From assembly GCF_037044555.1 (NCBI RefSeq), contig NZ_CP146275.1:372001-436000 (forward strand): a stretch of 64,000 nt of DNA, read 5' to 3'. Numbering within the stretch: position 1 is the stretch's first letter; every line of letters starts with the position of its first letter. The notes below the pieces were generated by a model, which saw only the letters and a program-made list of their open reading frames with translations, was not told the DNA's origin and searched no databases. Below are positions 8,507-16,191 of this stretch, in pieces. The DNA is from Pelagibacterium nitratireducens (GTDB lineage: Bacteria; Pseudomonadota; Alphaproteobacteria; Rhizobiales; Devosiaceae). The translations under genes were made by a program, and so were the position numbers.

Positions 8507-8752
8507 ATGAAAACGATCAACATTCATGAGGCCAAGACCCATCTGTCGCGTCTGGTCGATCTGGCCGCGGCCGGAGAGCCGTTCATTATCGCAAAGTCAG
8601 GCAAGCCGGTCGCCAAGGTCGTTCCCCTGTCAGCCAAAGATAGCGAAACGGTTGAGCGGGTCGGGTTCCTCGCGGGAAAATTGTTGATCCCCGACGATTT
8701 CGACCGCATGGGCGAAGCTGAAATCGAAACCATGTTTTCCGGCAAGCCATGA
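8507..8752 (+). CDS. Phd/YefM-family antitoxin
   Basis: 81 residues. The start MKTINIHEAKTHLSRL is typical of the prevent-host-death family (N-terminal DNA-binding fold) and continues GEPFIIAKSGKPVAKVVP. The C-terminus is the toxin-binding tail. The stop overlaps the toxin start in an ATGA, so the pair is translationally coupled. An in-frame GTG at 8498 would add three residues, but the ATG matches family starts. Confidence 0.9.
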   Translation: MKTINIHEAKTHLSRLVDLAAAGEPFIIAKSGKPVAKVVPLSAKDSETVERVGFLAGKLLIPDDFDRMGEAEIETMFSGKP

Positions 8753-9135
8753 AGCTCTTGCTCGATACCCATATCTTGTTGTGGGCGGCAGCCATGCCCG
8801 AAAAACTTTCGGCCGATGCCATCGCCCTGATCACCAACATGTCGAGCGAGTTGATCTTTTCTGCGGCCAGTCTTTGGGAGATCGCGATCAAGTCGGGGTT
8901 GGGACGATCCGATTTCAAGGTCGACGCATCCCTTTTACGCAAGGGACTTATCGACAACGGTTATAATGAGCTAGCTGTGACCGCCACCCATGCCATCGCG
9001 ACGTCAGGTTTGGCGCCGATCCACAAGGATCCATTCGATCGCATTCTGATCGCCCAAGCCATCACTGAAGGCATTGAATTTTTGACCGCCGACCCCATTG
9101 TCGCGCGCTATGAAGGACCGATCCGGGCTGTGTGA
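8749..9135 (+). CDS. PIN-domain toxin (VapC-like)
   Basis: 128 residues, full length for the family. The PIN acidic residues are visible: LLLDTHILLW at the start, the E of ASLWEIAIK near 45, and D of DPFDRILIAQA near 94 with a following TADP. These enzymes cut RNA in a metal-dependent way. It overlaps the Phd-type antitoxin gene by four bases. No sign of damage is seen, so the pair should be functional. Confidence 0.9.
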   Translation: MKLLLDTHILLWAAAMPEKLSADAIALITNMSSELIFSAASLWEIAIKSGLGRSDFKVDASLLRKGLIDNGYNELAVTATHAIATSGLAPIHKDPFDRILIAQAITEGIEFLTADPIVARYEGPIRAV

Positions 9136-9170
9136 ACCGCCGTCGATTGAGGGGAGGAGATATTAAAGGA

Positions 9171-9189
9171 TGTATCGCAGTATGATACA
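9171..9189. promoter_or_regulatory. candidate HigA operator
   Basis: Perfect 6-bp dyad TGTATC-N7-GATACA, ten bases before the GTG start of the higB-like frame. Its position fits the autoregulatory site of a higBA operon. Confidence 0.55.
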
Positions 9190-9198
9190 TTGTCGGGC

Positions 9199-9462
9199 GT
9201 GATCCAGGGCACAAAGGGCAAGCTTGCCGCAAATGCCGTTGACGACATTTTTTGGCAAAGGCTTTCCCGCCGATCTGGTGAAGCGAACACGCGCAATGCT
9301 GTCCGCGCTGATGCTGCCTCTGCGCTGCAGGATATGTGTTTTCCACCCGGCAACGGTCTTGAGGCGATGTCTGGTGACCGTGAGGGCGAGCATTTGGTGC
9401 GCATCACCTTTGTTAGGACCGGTCAGGGCCCGGCGAACGTTGAAATTGTGGATTATCACTGA
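9199..9462 (+). pseudogene. HigB-like toxin with a scrambled centre
   Basis: The start (MIQ...AVDDIFW) and the end (LQDMCFPPGNGLEAM, GDREG, NVEIVDYH) read in one frame and match RelE/HigB-type toxins. Between about 9263 and 9315 the family-like sequence FPADLVKRTRAMLSAL is found only in the next frame. So one indel near 9262 and a compensating one near 9312 have scrambled about 17 residues. The stretch between GDREG and VRITFV also seems to lack about seven residues compared with the family. The open frame survives at 87 residues, but activity is doubtful. higA follows three bases after the stop. Confidence 0.7.
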
Positions 9463-9465
9463 GGT

Positions 9466-9762
9466 ATGACCATGAGCATGATCAAGAACCCGGCGCACCC
9501 CGGCGAGGTGCTCAACGAGCTGTTTCTTGTCCCGCTTGAAATGAGCGCGGGCGCTCTTGCCCGGCGCCTTGGGGTGCCGCGTACCCGTATCGAGCGTCTT
9601 GTGAAGAAAGAGACAGCCCTTACCGCCGATACTGCCTTGCGCCTATCGGCCTTCTTTGGCAACACGGCTGAGTTCTGGTTGAACCTTCAGCGCGCCTACG
9701 ATCTGGCCGCGGCCCGAGAAACTGTGGACCTGACCCACATTGAGCCAATGGCCGCGGCTTGA
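9466..9762 (+). CDS. higA: HigA-family antitoxin (XRE helix-turn-helix)
   Basis: 98 residues. The order NPAHPGEVLNELFLVPLEMS, then a helix-turn-helix (AGALARRLGVPRTRIERL), then ALRLSAFFGNTAEFWLNLQ is the classic HigA pattern. It binds HigB and represses its own operon, probably at the dyad at 9171-9189. The antitoxin is intact while the upstream toxin frame is scrambled, so this may now be an orphan antitoxin. Confidence 0.92.
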   Translation: MTMSMIKNPAHPGEVLNELFLVPLEMSAGALARRLGVPRTRIERLVKKETALTADTALRLSAFFGNTAEFWLNLQRAYDLAAARETVDLTHIEPMAAA

Positions 9763-9917
9763 GCGTTTTAATGCGCGCCTGAACGGGCGCAAAGATTTTC
9801 GAAAGCCACCTGGCCAGGGCACTTTGGGGAGGGGAGAGCGGCCACACCGACCGTTTGCGCATTCGGGCACGGGCTGTGCGAAGCCGATTGTCGAAAACTG
9901 AAGAGAATTGCGATCCG

Positions 9918-10085
9918 ATGAAAAGCGCCCAAGCGCCGCGGCCGAACACAGATGCCGTGCTAACCGGCCTCAATGAGCTTATGGAAATCGTAAGGGTTGC
10001 CATGCCCGCCTACCTTCGGGCTCAGGACCGCCGCGTTATTCGTGCTGAAGCGCTGATTGCGATACTCAAGGGCGAAATCAATTGA
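9918..10085 (+). CDS. small hypothetical protein, 55 aa
   Basis: Helical and amphipathic (LNELMEIVRVAMPAYLRAQ). No family is recognised. It leads a string of three very short frames that overlap one another or the nuclease gene: its stop overlaps the TTG of the next micro-ORF. The tight packing argues that it is translated. Confidence 0.5.
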   Translation: MKSAQAPRPNTDAVLTGLNELMEIVRVAMPAYLRAQDRRVIRAEALIAILKGEIN

Positions 10086-10174
10086 GAAAGGCCCAGGTTC
10101 TGGCGGTAATCGGTTCGATATGCCTGGTCCTGGCACTGGTTCCCGCGTTGGCGCAACTATTGGGTTTCTTCTAG
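10082..10174 (+). CDS. micro-ORF, 30-aa membrane peptide, TTG start
   Basis: The TTG overlaps the stop of the 55-aa gene. The product is a basic N-terminus followed by one hydrophobic helix (VLAVIGSICLVLALVPAL), like a single-span membrane peptide or TrbK-type lipopeptide without the lipobox. Support comes from spacing and hydrophobic pattern only. Confidence 0.35.
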   Translation: MRKAQVLAVIGSICLVLALVPALAQLLGFF

Positions 10175-10242
10175 CGCCAACTTATCCACGCCCGTCCGCG
10201 CAAGTTTATGCTGGTCCCCGAACTGGAACTGGGAGACACCAT

Positions 10243-10317
10243 ATGGACCCGCGTGATTGGAAACTGATATTGCGAGTTGTTGTGGCAATGATCGAATATG
10301 TATTGGATGGCAGGTGA
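10243..10317 (+). CDS. micro-ORF, 24 aa, coupled to the nuclease gene
   Basis: ATG at 10243 has GGGAG seven bases upstream. The 24 residues (MDPRDWKLILRVVVAMIEYV...) end in a stop overlapping the GTG of the nuclease gene, an arrangement that usually couples translation. It may be a leader peptide. Confidence 0.4.
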   Translation: MDPRDWKLILRVVVAMIEYVLDGR

Positions 10318-10751
10318 CAACGAGAGCAAAAAGGGCGGCAGTGTGGGGGCTGGTTCTGGCAACGCTAACGGTGTCTTCTTTGGCATGGGCGCAACCGGTC
10401 ATGGAAATGTGTGCCCCCTATCAGCCCAACACGGCTGAAAAGACCTGCGTGGTTGATGGCGACACGATCTGGCTTGCAGGCGAAAACATCAGACTTGAGG
10501 GGTTCGACACCCCTGAGCCTCAGACCGACATCTGTGGTGGCGAACGCGAAAAGGCACTGGCGGCACAGGCCAGCGCAAGGCTCATTGAATTGCTCAACAC
10601 CAATGTCTGGACGGTCCGGCGCAGCGGAACCGATCGCTATGGCCGCACACTGGCAACGGTTGCGATTGGCGGCCGCGATATTGGAGAATGGCTCGTCTCA
10701 GAGCGGCTGGCCCGCTGGTGGCCGGATGGCGAGGAATGGTGGTGCGATTAG
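10314..10751 (+). CDS. secreted thermonuclease-family (SNase-like) nuclease
   Basis: 145 residues from the GTG at 10314. A signal peptide (AAVWGLVLATLTVSSLAWAQ) is followed by the staphylococcal-nuclease core. CVVDGDTIWLAGENIRLEGF holds the metal-binding Asp and catalytic Arg, then DTPEP, and later RYGRTLATVAIGG. Small secreted nucleases of this type are frequent on alphaproteobacterial plasmids and integrative elements. It closes a string of overlapping micro-ORFs and is followed by about 300 bases without a gene. Confidence 0.85.
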   Translation: MTTRAKRAAVWGLVLATLTVSSLAWAQPVMEMCAPYQPNTAEKTCVVDGDTIWLAGENIRLEGFDTPEPQTDICGGEREKALAAQASARLIELLNTNVWTVRRSGTDRYGRTLATVAIGGRDIGEWLVSERLARWWPDGEEWWCD

Positions 10752-11023
10752 AGCGCAATCGCCTGGCCCAAAGGATGGCTTGGTTGCCAAGCTCACGATC
10801 ATGGAAGGGAGCCTCGTGGCTGAGATCGTTGTGGTTTTGCATCCTCTGGGCTTTTGGGCGCAGGCTTTGATTTAATTGCGGTCACCGCCATGTCATGACG
10901 AGGCTGCTGTTGTGCGATCGACAACGCGGTTTTCCGCACGTTCGTTTGCGTGTCGAAAAGACTTAATCTGAGCGTGAGGGCGGCCATTGGCTCCATACAC
11001 TGCTCGTCAATGGCCAGTTCAAG
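10752..11023. other. no gene seen
   Basis: A 24-codon frame at 10801-10875 has no ribosome site or family likeness. Nothing else is evident before the VapB promoter region. Confidence 0.4.
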
Positions 11024-11039
11024 TATCGGTATGTCGATA
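11024..11039. promoter_or_regulatory. candidate VapB operator
   Basis: Dyad TATCG-N6-CGATA, about 12 bases before the antitoxin start and just upstream of its AAGGA ribosome site. Confidence 0.35.
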
Positions 11040-11051
11040 AGGATATGATCC

Positions 11052-11291
11052 ATGGCGCTCAATATTGAAGACCCCGAGGTCGACAAACTGGTCGCCGAGC
11101 TGATCGCTTTGAAGCGAACATCCAAGCTCGAGGCTGTTAAAGCTGCCCTCAAGCACGAGATAGCCAGCCATCGGCGCGATCTTCCCATTCGCGAAAGACT
11201 GGCCAAATCCCTTGCCATGGCCAAGGAGGCCGGACCTTTTTCACCGGGCGACCATAAAGCTGAAACCGATGAAATATGGGACGCAGATTGA
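11052..11291 (+). CDS. orphan VapB-type antitoxin (PSK/Rv0623-like)
   Basis: 79 residues. MALNIEDPEVDKLVAELIAL is the usual ribbon-helix-helix start of this antitoxin group, followed by a C-terminal tail (RERLAKSLAMAKEAG) that would bind a PIN toxin. Normally vapC starts at or just after the stop. Here the sequence after 11291 carries no PIN start, so the toxin has been lost. A PIN fragment on the other strand at 12066-12311 is of a different subtype and is not its 3' partner. Confidence 0.82.
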   Translation: MALNIEDPEVDKLVAELIALKRTSKLEAVKAALKHEIASHRRDLPIRERLAKSLAMAKEAGPFSPGDHKAETDEIWDAD

Positions 11292-11750
11292 TGCAGCCAA
11301 GCGAGTGTGGAGACGATTTCTATAACCCGGCAGGCACCGTGTGTGGTGTCTTGTATGATCTCGCTGGCCGGGTCCGAAGGCATTTAACGAACCGGGTGGC
11401 GATCGGAGATTGGATTGGGCCCAACCCGGTCTACCCATCTTGCTTTTCACAGGTTGGTTGACGCCGGATTTGGTGGGGTTCTCGACCCATCCTTGATGTG
11501 TCCAGACAGATTGTGCATTGCCCTTTGGGACTGGAAAAACAGGCCGCATGAGGCCACAAATCAGCCCTAGGACTGTCCAATAGGCCGGAGGAAACACGGG
11601 GCTAAGGTCATATGACGTAAGGTTGAATCGCTTTCAATCGGTCGGTTTCCAGCTTCCAATAGACCATCCATGCGATTTCAATCTGGCGGGCGCTGACTTT
11701 CAAACAGTCGGGGCCTTACTTTCAACTGGTCGAAGGAGGTGGGCTTTAGA
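11292..11750. other. non-coding debris between toxin-antitoxin remnants
   Basis: No frame with a ribosome site or family likeness was found. A 61-codon frame overlaps 11276-11461 but reads like chance sequence. Confidence 0.4.
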
Positions 11751-11843
11751 ATGTATCCCTGGTTCGCAAAGGCCAGAATAGAAGGCGCCATGTCCGACAC
11801 CCGTGTCGTCCTTGTCTGCGGACCTCGGCAAGCTCGATCATGA
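11751..11843 (+). pseudogene. N-terminal stub of an AAA ATPase (AAA_14/DUF4143 type)
   Basis: A strong AAGGAGG site precedes ATG 11751. The 30 residues (MYPWFAKARIEGAMSDTRVV, then LVCGPRQAR) match the start of DUF4143-type ATPases up to the Walker A, where GPRQxGKTT is expected. The frame stops instead. The remainder of the gene is not in the window, so this is a truncation scar. Confidence 0.55.
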
Positions 11844-12065
11844 ATGTGGCAACCCGGAAAGCTGGTTCGCACGTCCCCTAGGATAGGTCTCGAGCTAGTG
11901 CCGACCGGGACCTGAGCCCGAGATTGCCCGTTTATCCGGGCGGGGCCTGTCGCGAACTGGGTGCCGCCGCACCCTTGCGTTAGGGGTTGAAGCCGAATGG
12001 CGGAAACGCGCCACCGGCGTGGTTCCGGCGCAGCGCAATGCCAGACTTGAAAGGTATGTCCTTGT

Positions 12066-12311
12066 TCAGTGCCGCGCTTTCCAAGGATCAATGACCGGAA
12101 CGCCTGCCGCATTGAAGGCGCTGGCATCGCCTGTCGCAGCGGTGAAACCATGGGCGGTTGCGATGGCGGCAATATAGCCGTCCGGTGTGGGAAAGCCTTT
12201 GCCTACCTTTCGGGCAGCAACGGCATCGAAGGCGAGGATTTTGCCCTCGAACAGCGGAAGCATCCCCTTTAGCGTGGTGGCGAGCTGCCAAGTGATCGCG
12301 TCAAGCTGCGC
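12066..12311 (-). pseudogene. C-terminal fragment of a PIN toxin (FitB/VapC type)
   Basis: The conserved second half of a FitB-like PIN domain is readable: LPLFEGKILAFD, then TPDGYIAAIATAHGFTAATG and a terminal VIDPW. The first 60-65 residues, with the LLDTN motif and first acidic residue, are missing, and about ten residues between the two motifs seem deleted. The frame upstream to 12401 has no likeness to the family. No antitoxin partner is adjacent. Confidence 0.7.
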
Positions 12312-12565
12312 GTCTGGTATGGTCGCGGGACAGCGCAAGGCTGGGAGCCGTGCCCGAGTGGGATGGCTTACGCAATAAAACCGGGCGCGATCAGCTTTCA
12401 AACCCGCGCACCTTGCAGCTTTTCAAAGAGCCGTCTTAGGCCATAGGCTGGGGCCATCCGTTTGGGTGGCCCCAGCCGCTATGGGCTCTGCGCCGCCCCA
12501 GCCGCATCGAGCGGCTGCAACGACGACGAGGAAAGCCCGAACCCCTTCCCGTTACTTTCAGTTTG
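12312..12565. other. no gene seen
   Basis: Upstream flank of the PIN fragment and of the Phd/PemK-like operon. No convincing frame is present. Confidence 0.4.
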
Positions 12566-12585
12566 CAGAATAAATGTAAATTCTG
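12566..12585. promoter_or_regulatory. candidate operator/promoter of the Phd-PemK pair
   Basis: Perfect dyad CAGAAT-N8-ATTCTG in an AT-rich stretch (TGTAAATTCTGTATATTC) 35 bases before the antitoxin start, where a -10 region would lie. Confidence 0.45.
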
Positions 12586-12619
12586 TATATTCTGAATAAC
12601 TATGAAAGAGGTCCGGACC

Positions 12620-12862
12620 ATGAAAGAATTTGCCGCTGCCGATCTGACCCGGAAGACCGGTGACCTGTTCGAAGCCGCGACCATATCGCCGGTCGCAATC
12701 ACCAAGCACCGCAAGCGGCGCTACGTCATCATGTCGATGGAGCGCTACGAGAGCCTCACCCACGGCCAGGACACACGGCGCGCATTCCGCCTCGACGACC
12801 TTGACGACCGCGAGGCTGACAAGATGATCGCAGACCTGCAAAACAGCATCGACAATGACTGA
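12620..12862 (+). CDS. Phd/YefM-family antitoxin
   Basis: 80 residues from the ATG at 12620, which has AGAGG eight bases upstream; an ATG at 12602 is also in frame. The sequence MKEFAAADLTRKTGDLFEAA followed by PVAITKHRKRRYVIMSMERY is typical of Phd/YefM antitoxins. The stop overlaps the toxin start by eight bases. A strong AT-rich promoter with a dyad lies upstream. Confidence 0.9.
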   Translation: MKEFAAADLTRKTGDLFEAATISPVAITKHRKRRYVIMSMERYESLTHGQDTRRAFRLDDLDDREADKMIADLQNSIDND

Positions 12863-13271
12863 TTCAGCGCCGCGCCTTGGCGACGTTTGGCGCTATCCGT
12901 TCCTATGGAGCCGGGAAGCGGCCAGCGGGGAGACCGAGGGCCGAAAAGTGCGGCCCGTCGTCCTGGCGCTGCTCGTGCGCAACCGTGCCGAAGAGCTGAT
13001 CGTGCTCATGGTGCCGATCACCAGCGTTCCGCAATCCGACCGCTACGCGGTCGAGGTGCCCGAGATCGAGAAACGCCGCGTCGGCCTTGATGCTCATATG
13101 CGGCTCTGGATCGTCGCCGGCGAGGTGAACGAGGATATCCCGGCGCGCAGCTTCTATTTCGAATCCGGCAACCGCATTGGGCAATTTAGCGCCCAATTCA
13201 CCAAGCAGGTGCAGGCCATCATGATTGAAGCCCTGAAAGCCCGCCGCCTTAGCCGAAACGGCCGAGGCTGA
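12855..13271 (+). CDS. PemK/MazF-like toxin
   Basis: 138 residues. The start RLGDVWRYPFLWSREA, then TEGRKVRPVVLALLV and LMVPITSV, follows the PemK/MazF fold (GDVW, the RP motif and the following strand). The basic C-terminus is KARRLSRNGRG. Family members are ribosome-independent RNases or inactive relatives. It is coupled to the Phd-type antitoxin, an unusual but known pairing. Confidence 0.78.
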   Translation: MTDSAPRLGDVWRYPFLWSREAASGETEGRKVRPVVLALLVRNRAEELIVLMVPITSVPQSDRYAVEVPEIEKRRVGLDAHMRLWIVAGEVNEDIPARSFYFESGNRIGQFSAQFTKQVQAIMIEALKARRLSRNGRG

Positions 13272-13274
13272 CCC

Positions 13275-13385
13275 ATGCAGGACCGTATTGCGCCGACGCC
13301 GCCCCTCATCAACAATTTTGGGCGGCTTTTGAAGATCGCCAAGGATGATGCCGGCCAGAGCCGGATCGTGGCGAGCTTCAGCTAG
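13275..13385 (+). pseudogene. truncated small protein next to the PemK-like toxin
   Basis: A 36-codon frame starts three bases after the toxin stop (LINNFGRLLKIAKDDAGQSR). It resembles the N-terminus of a short conserved protein found after such toxins, but this is from memory. It ends exactly where the IS91-associated recombinase fragment begins on the other strand, so it was probably cut by that insertion. Confidence 0.4.
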
Positions 13386-13699
13386 CGCGGATTGCGAGTG
13401 ATCACCAAAGTGCGCGGCAGATCTCGCCGGTTCTGCGTCACCGTGAACAGAAAGAGCAGCGCCGAAACCGTGCTGTTGATCGTCGCCGGACCCACGCCAG
13501 TCTCATGCTGACGCGGTTGGTAATGCCGGATGTCTTCGGCAGTTGCGGTGTCGGGAGATCGCCTCAGGAAAGCGGCGAAGTTTCGAACATGCCGAACATA
13601 ATCCTGCTGTGTATGGGCGCCCAGACCTCGCATCACCATGTCTTGCTGCATGCGTTGGCGCAGCGGTGTGGTCGGGGCATTGGTCTGAAAGGTCTTCAT
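13382..13699 (-). pseudogene. truncated tyrosine recombinase, IS91-associated type
   Basis: An AGGAGAAA site precedes ATG 13699. The 105 residues cover the SAM-like core-binding domain (TPLRQRMQQDMVMRGLGAHT, then YVRHVRNFAAFLRRSPDTAT, then INSTVSALLFLFTVT). The catalytic domain with Arg-His-Arg-Tyr is entirely missing: the frame ends at 13382, where the truncated 36-codon frame also ends. Such recombinases travel with IS91-like elements, and a C-terminal IS91 transposase remnant lies 16 kb to the right. Confidence 0.75.
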
Positions 13700-13948
13700 A
13701 ACGAGTTTCTCCTGTTGAAAGGAACTCCATGTTCGGACCCCAGCCTCTAGCTGCCCAGAGCCTAAGACAATTCTATCAAGTCTCACCACGCGCGTCGCTC
13801 CCGCGAAGCTGGTTCGTGCAAGGGGGGCGGATGCCGAATGGCAGTAATGCGCCCCCATTTCGGCCATTTAGTCAGCCACGGCCGGTTCCCAAAAGCTGGC
13901 CTTTCCGCAAGAGCCAACCCCGTCCATTTCGGGGGCCAAACACTAAAT

Positions 13949-15508
13949 TCACATCTTGTGTGACGGCTTCTCGACGGGTCGTTCTTCCAACGCGGCATTG
14001 ACACGCTTTTGCATCAGTTCAACGAATGGCTTCACGTTGCCGCTGATGCTGGCAGCGTTCAGGCCGGCCAGATACTCGTTGCGATCTTCGACGCGAATGA
14101 TGGTCCAGGGATATCCTCCCGAAGCGAGTAAGCTATTGAGGAGGAAGCGCGCGGTGCGTCCGTTTCCGTCGGGATACGGATGCACATAACCGAAAAGCCA
14201 GTGACCCAGTACCGCACGCACGCCGGGCTCGCTCTCCTCCCGAATTTGTTCGAAGAGAGCCGTCATCCCGTCCATCACCGCTTCGTGGCGGGGAGGCACG
14301 TAATCGGAGGTCATGAGGTAGACCGGGTGGTTGCGGTATCCCGCAAGGTCTCGTGGCTTCAGCAGGCCGGCATTCACGCTGGGTGCGAAGAGCGCTCGAA
14401 ACCATGCGTTGTGCTGCTGCTCGACGATTTCAGCCGCGTCGTCGCCATCGAGAATGCGCGATACTGACTCCTTGACCAACTGAAATGCCTCCCAATAGCC
14501 GCGGGCGGCGAGAGCATTCCTGTTCTTCTTGTCGTCTTCGTTTTCTTCCGGGTCCCAGTTGCCGCTCTTCACCCTCTCGATGAGTTCGAGCGTGACAGAA
14601 TAGCCCTCGATCGACAGGGAGTGGTACGCATCGCTCTTGTAGACTTCGTCTACCTGCTCCAGGTATGTCGCCGAGTTGTCAGGCAACCCCGGGGGTGCGG
14701 GGAAAAAATTGAGCACCACTTGGCGGCTTTTCTGCCACAACGCCGCAATGCGGCCGGCCACCGGGTTCTTGGTGCGAAGAATCACCGGCCGGTCGTCGAT
14801 CTCAAACGGGTTATGCTCCCGTACCTGATATTGGGCACTGCTCATTGTCCCGACGACTTCGTCAGCGAAGCGATCGTTCCCCACGTGCCTGAATGCGCCC
14901 GCCAGGCGGCCGGCCACGACAGAGGCACCTCGCTCGAGCAATGGGCCGAGTAGCTGGGACGGCGACTGAAGCTGGCGGAGGGCAATCTGAGCACTTAACG
15001 AATGCGCTTTGAAGAAATTTTCCGGTACCAAGGTGAGCGCAACCGGCAGGGTCAGGCGGCGGATGCCGTCAACTACTTCGACGTCATCGGCATCCTTCGG
15101 CTGCGACTTCAGGTTGTAAATGGAGTTGCCGAAGGGGAGATGAATGGGCGTATCGGATGCGGCCTGGCTGTGGAGGATGAGCTGGTTGGGGATACTGGTA
15201 TGCTCGACCGCAAGCAGGAGCGACTGCTCTGGTGACACGTTCCAGTCAGCACCGTAGCGGTCGTTTGCGTAGGCTGAACAGAATTCCCAGAACGATGCGA
15301 TCCAGGGTGTGGTGTCTCCAGGCTTTGCCTGGGGATTCGTGAGATATACCCAGCCCTTCGCCGCCCCGGCCAAAAAACCGGCGTCGATGAGGCGCTCGCG
15401 CAAGGTTCTTGTCAGCTCTGCGCTCTTGAAGACTTTCCTTTTGGCGGGTCCCTGAAGACGATGGAGGGCTTTGAGAGCCTCAGCCAATTTTTCATTCGGT
15501 GTAGCCAT
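13949..15508 (-). CDS. Fic-domain protein, probable AMP-transferase with N-terminal inhibitory motif
   Basis: 519 residues from the ATG at 15508 (AAGG upstream). The Fic motif HPYPDGNGRTAR is near residue 440; its His is the catalytic base and GNGR binds the nucleotide phosphates. The autoinhibitory motif (S/T)xxxE(G/N) is present as SLSIEG near residue 300, so this is a class with the inhibitory helix before the Fic core, regulated within the chain. The N-terminal 250 residues are a DNA-binding or target-binding region of unknown fold. Large stand-alone Fic proteins commonly sit in accessory regions. Two 28-bp repeats lie upstream. Confidence 0.88.
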   Translation of the reverse strand: MATPNEKLAEALKALHRLQGPAKRKVFKSAELTRTLRERLIDAGFLAGAAKGWVYLTNPQAKPGDTTPWIASFWEFCSAYANDRYGADWNVSPEQSLLLAVEHTSIPNQLILHSQAASDTPIHLPFGNSIYNLKSQPKDADDVEVVDGIRRLTLPVALTLVPENFFKAHSLSAQIALRQLQSPSQLLGPLLERGASVVAGRLAGAFRHVGNDRFADEVVGTMSSAQYQVREHNPFEIDDRPVILRTKNPVAGRIAALWQKSRQVVLNFFPAPPGLPDNSATYLEQVDEVYKSDAYHSLSIEGYSVTLELIERVKSGNWDPEENEDDKKNRNALAARGYWEAFQLVKESVSRILDGDDAAEIVEQQHNAWFRALFAPSVNAGLLKPRDLAGYRNHPVYLMTSDYVPPRHEAVMDGMTALFEQIREESEPGVRAVLGHWLFGYVHPYPDGNGRTARFLLNSLLASGGYPWTIIRVEDRNEYLAGLNAASISGNVKPFVELMQKRVNAALEERPVEKPSHKM

Positions 15509-15578
15509 GATCGCCTTGGATGTAGGAATTCCCGTGGCTGCCGTCGCATGCAATCACGTGTTTTATGTTGCGCTATAA

Positions 15579-15654
15579 CCCGTATATCATGCTGTATCAT
15601 TTCCCGCAAATGACGCCGTATGAACTCCCGTATATCATGCTGTATCATTTCCCG
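15579..15654. repeat. two identical 28-bp direct repeats upstream of the Fic gene
   Basis: Copies at 15579-15606 and 15627-15654 are identical (core TATATCATGCTGTATCAT flanked by CCCG on both sides), with 48-bp spacing. They lie 70-150 bases upstream of the Fic start, where a promoter and regulator sites would be. They could be operators, or the remnant of a replication or attachment site. Confidence 0.8.
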
Positions 15655-15817
15655 TAAAAGATGCTGGTGCCCATCAGGGCAAGAGGAAAGTCAATGGCGA
15701 GTCGATGTGCTAAAGCCTTCCAAGCTTGTAGACCGGAGCTAGGTTCTGAACTCATAAACAGGATTCCCGATTGAGCGCAGTCGTGATTCACTTCGCAGAA
15801 ATTGCGGAGTGGAAACG

Positions 15818-16174
15818 ATGGCACGATTTGATCTGAGCGATTTCGAATGGGAGTTGATCCAGCCCTGTTGCCGAACAAGTCACGGGGGGTGGGTGGATGA
15901 CCGGCGGGTTCTGAATGGCATTTTCTGGGTGTTGCGGACCGGCTCACCCTGGCGCGACCTGCCCGAGCGCTACGGCCCCTCAACCACGGTCTACAACCGC
16001 TTCAATCGCTGGGCCAAGGCGGGTGTCTGGGTGCGGGTGTTCGAGGAATTGGCGGAAAAATCGCCGGACTCCATGCAATTCATCGATTCCTCAATCATCC
16101 GAGCCCACCAGCATGCGGCCTCGGGTAAAAAGGGGGCGCGGATCACGCCATCGGCCGTTCTCGTGGAGGACTGA
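15818..16174 (+). CDS. IS5-family transposase, frame A
   Basis: 118 residues holding the N-terminal DUF4096-type domain (DLSDFEWELIQP, GIFWVLRTGSPWRDLPERYG) and the first catalytic Asp in MQFIDSSIIRAHQHA. The GTG at 15809 is an alternative start. Translation is expected to shift by -1 at the A5G5 run at 16127-16136 and continue into frame B. Confidence 0.88.
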   Translation: MARFDLSDFEWELIQPCCRTSHGGWVDDRRVLNGIFWVLRTGSPWRDLPERYGPSTTVYNRFNRWAKAGVWVRVFEELAEKSPDSMQFIDSSIIRAHQHAASGKKGARITPSAVLVED

Positions 16175-16191
16175 GCACCAAAATCAATGCC

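Noticed and set aside
11276..11461. Possible VapC after the orphan VapB
   Set aside because: The frame lacks the PIN start motif and acidic residues.
15412..15648. 78-codon minus-strand frame with a repeated peptide
   Set aside because: The repeat comes from the 28-bp DNA repeats and the frame overlaps the Fic start; no ribosome site.
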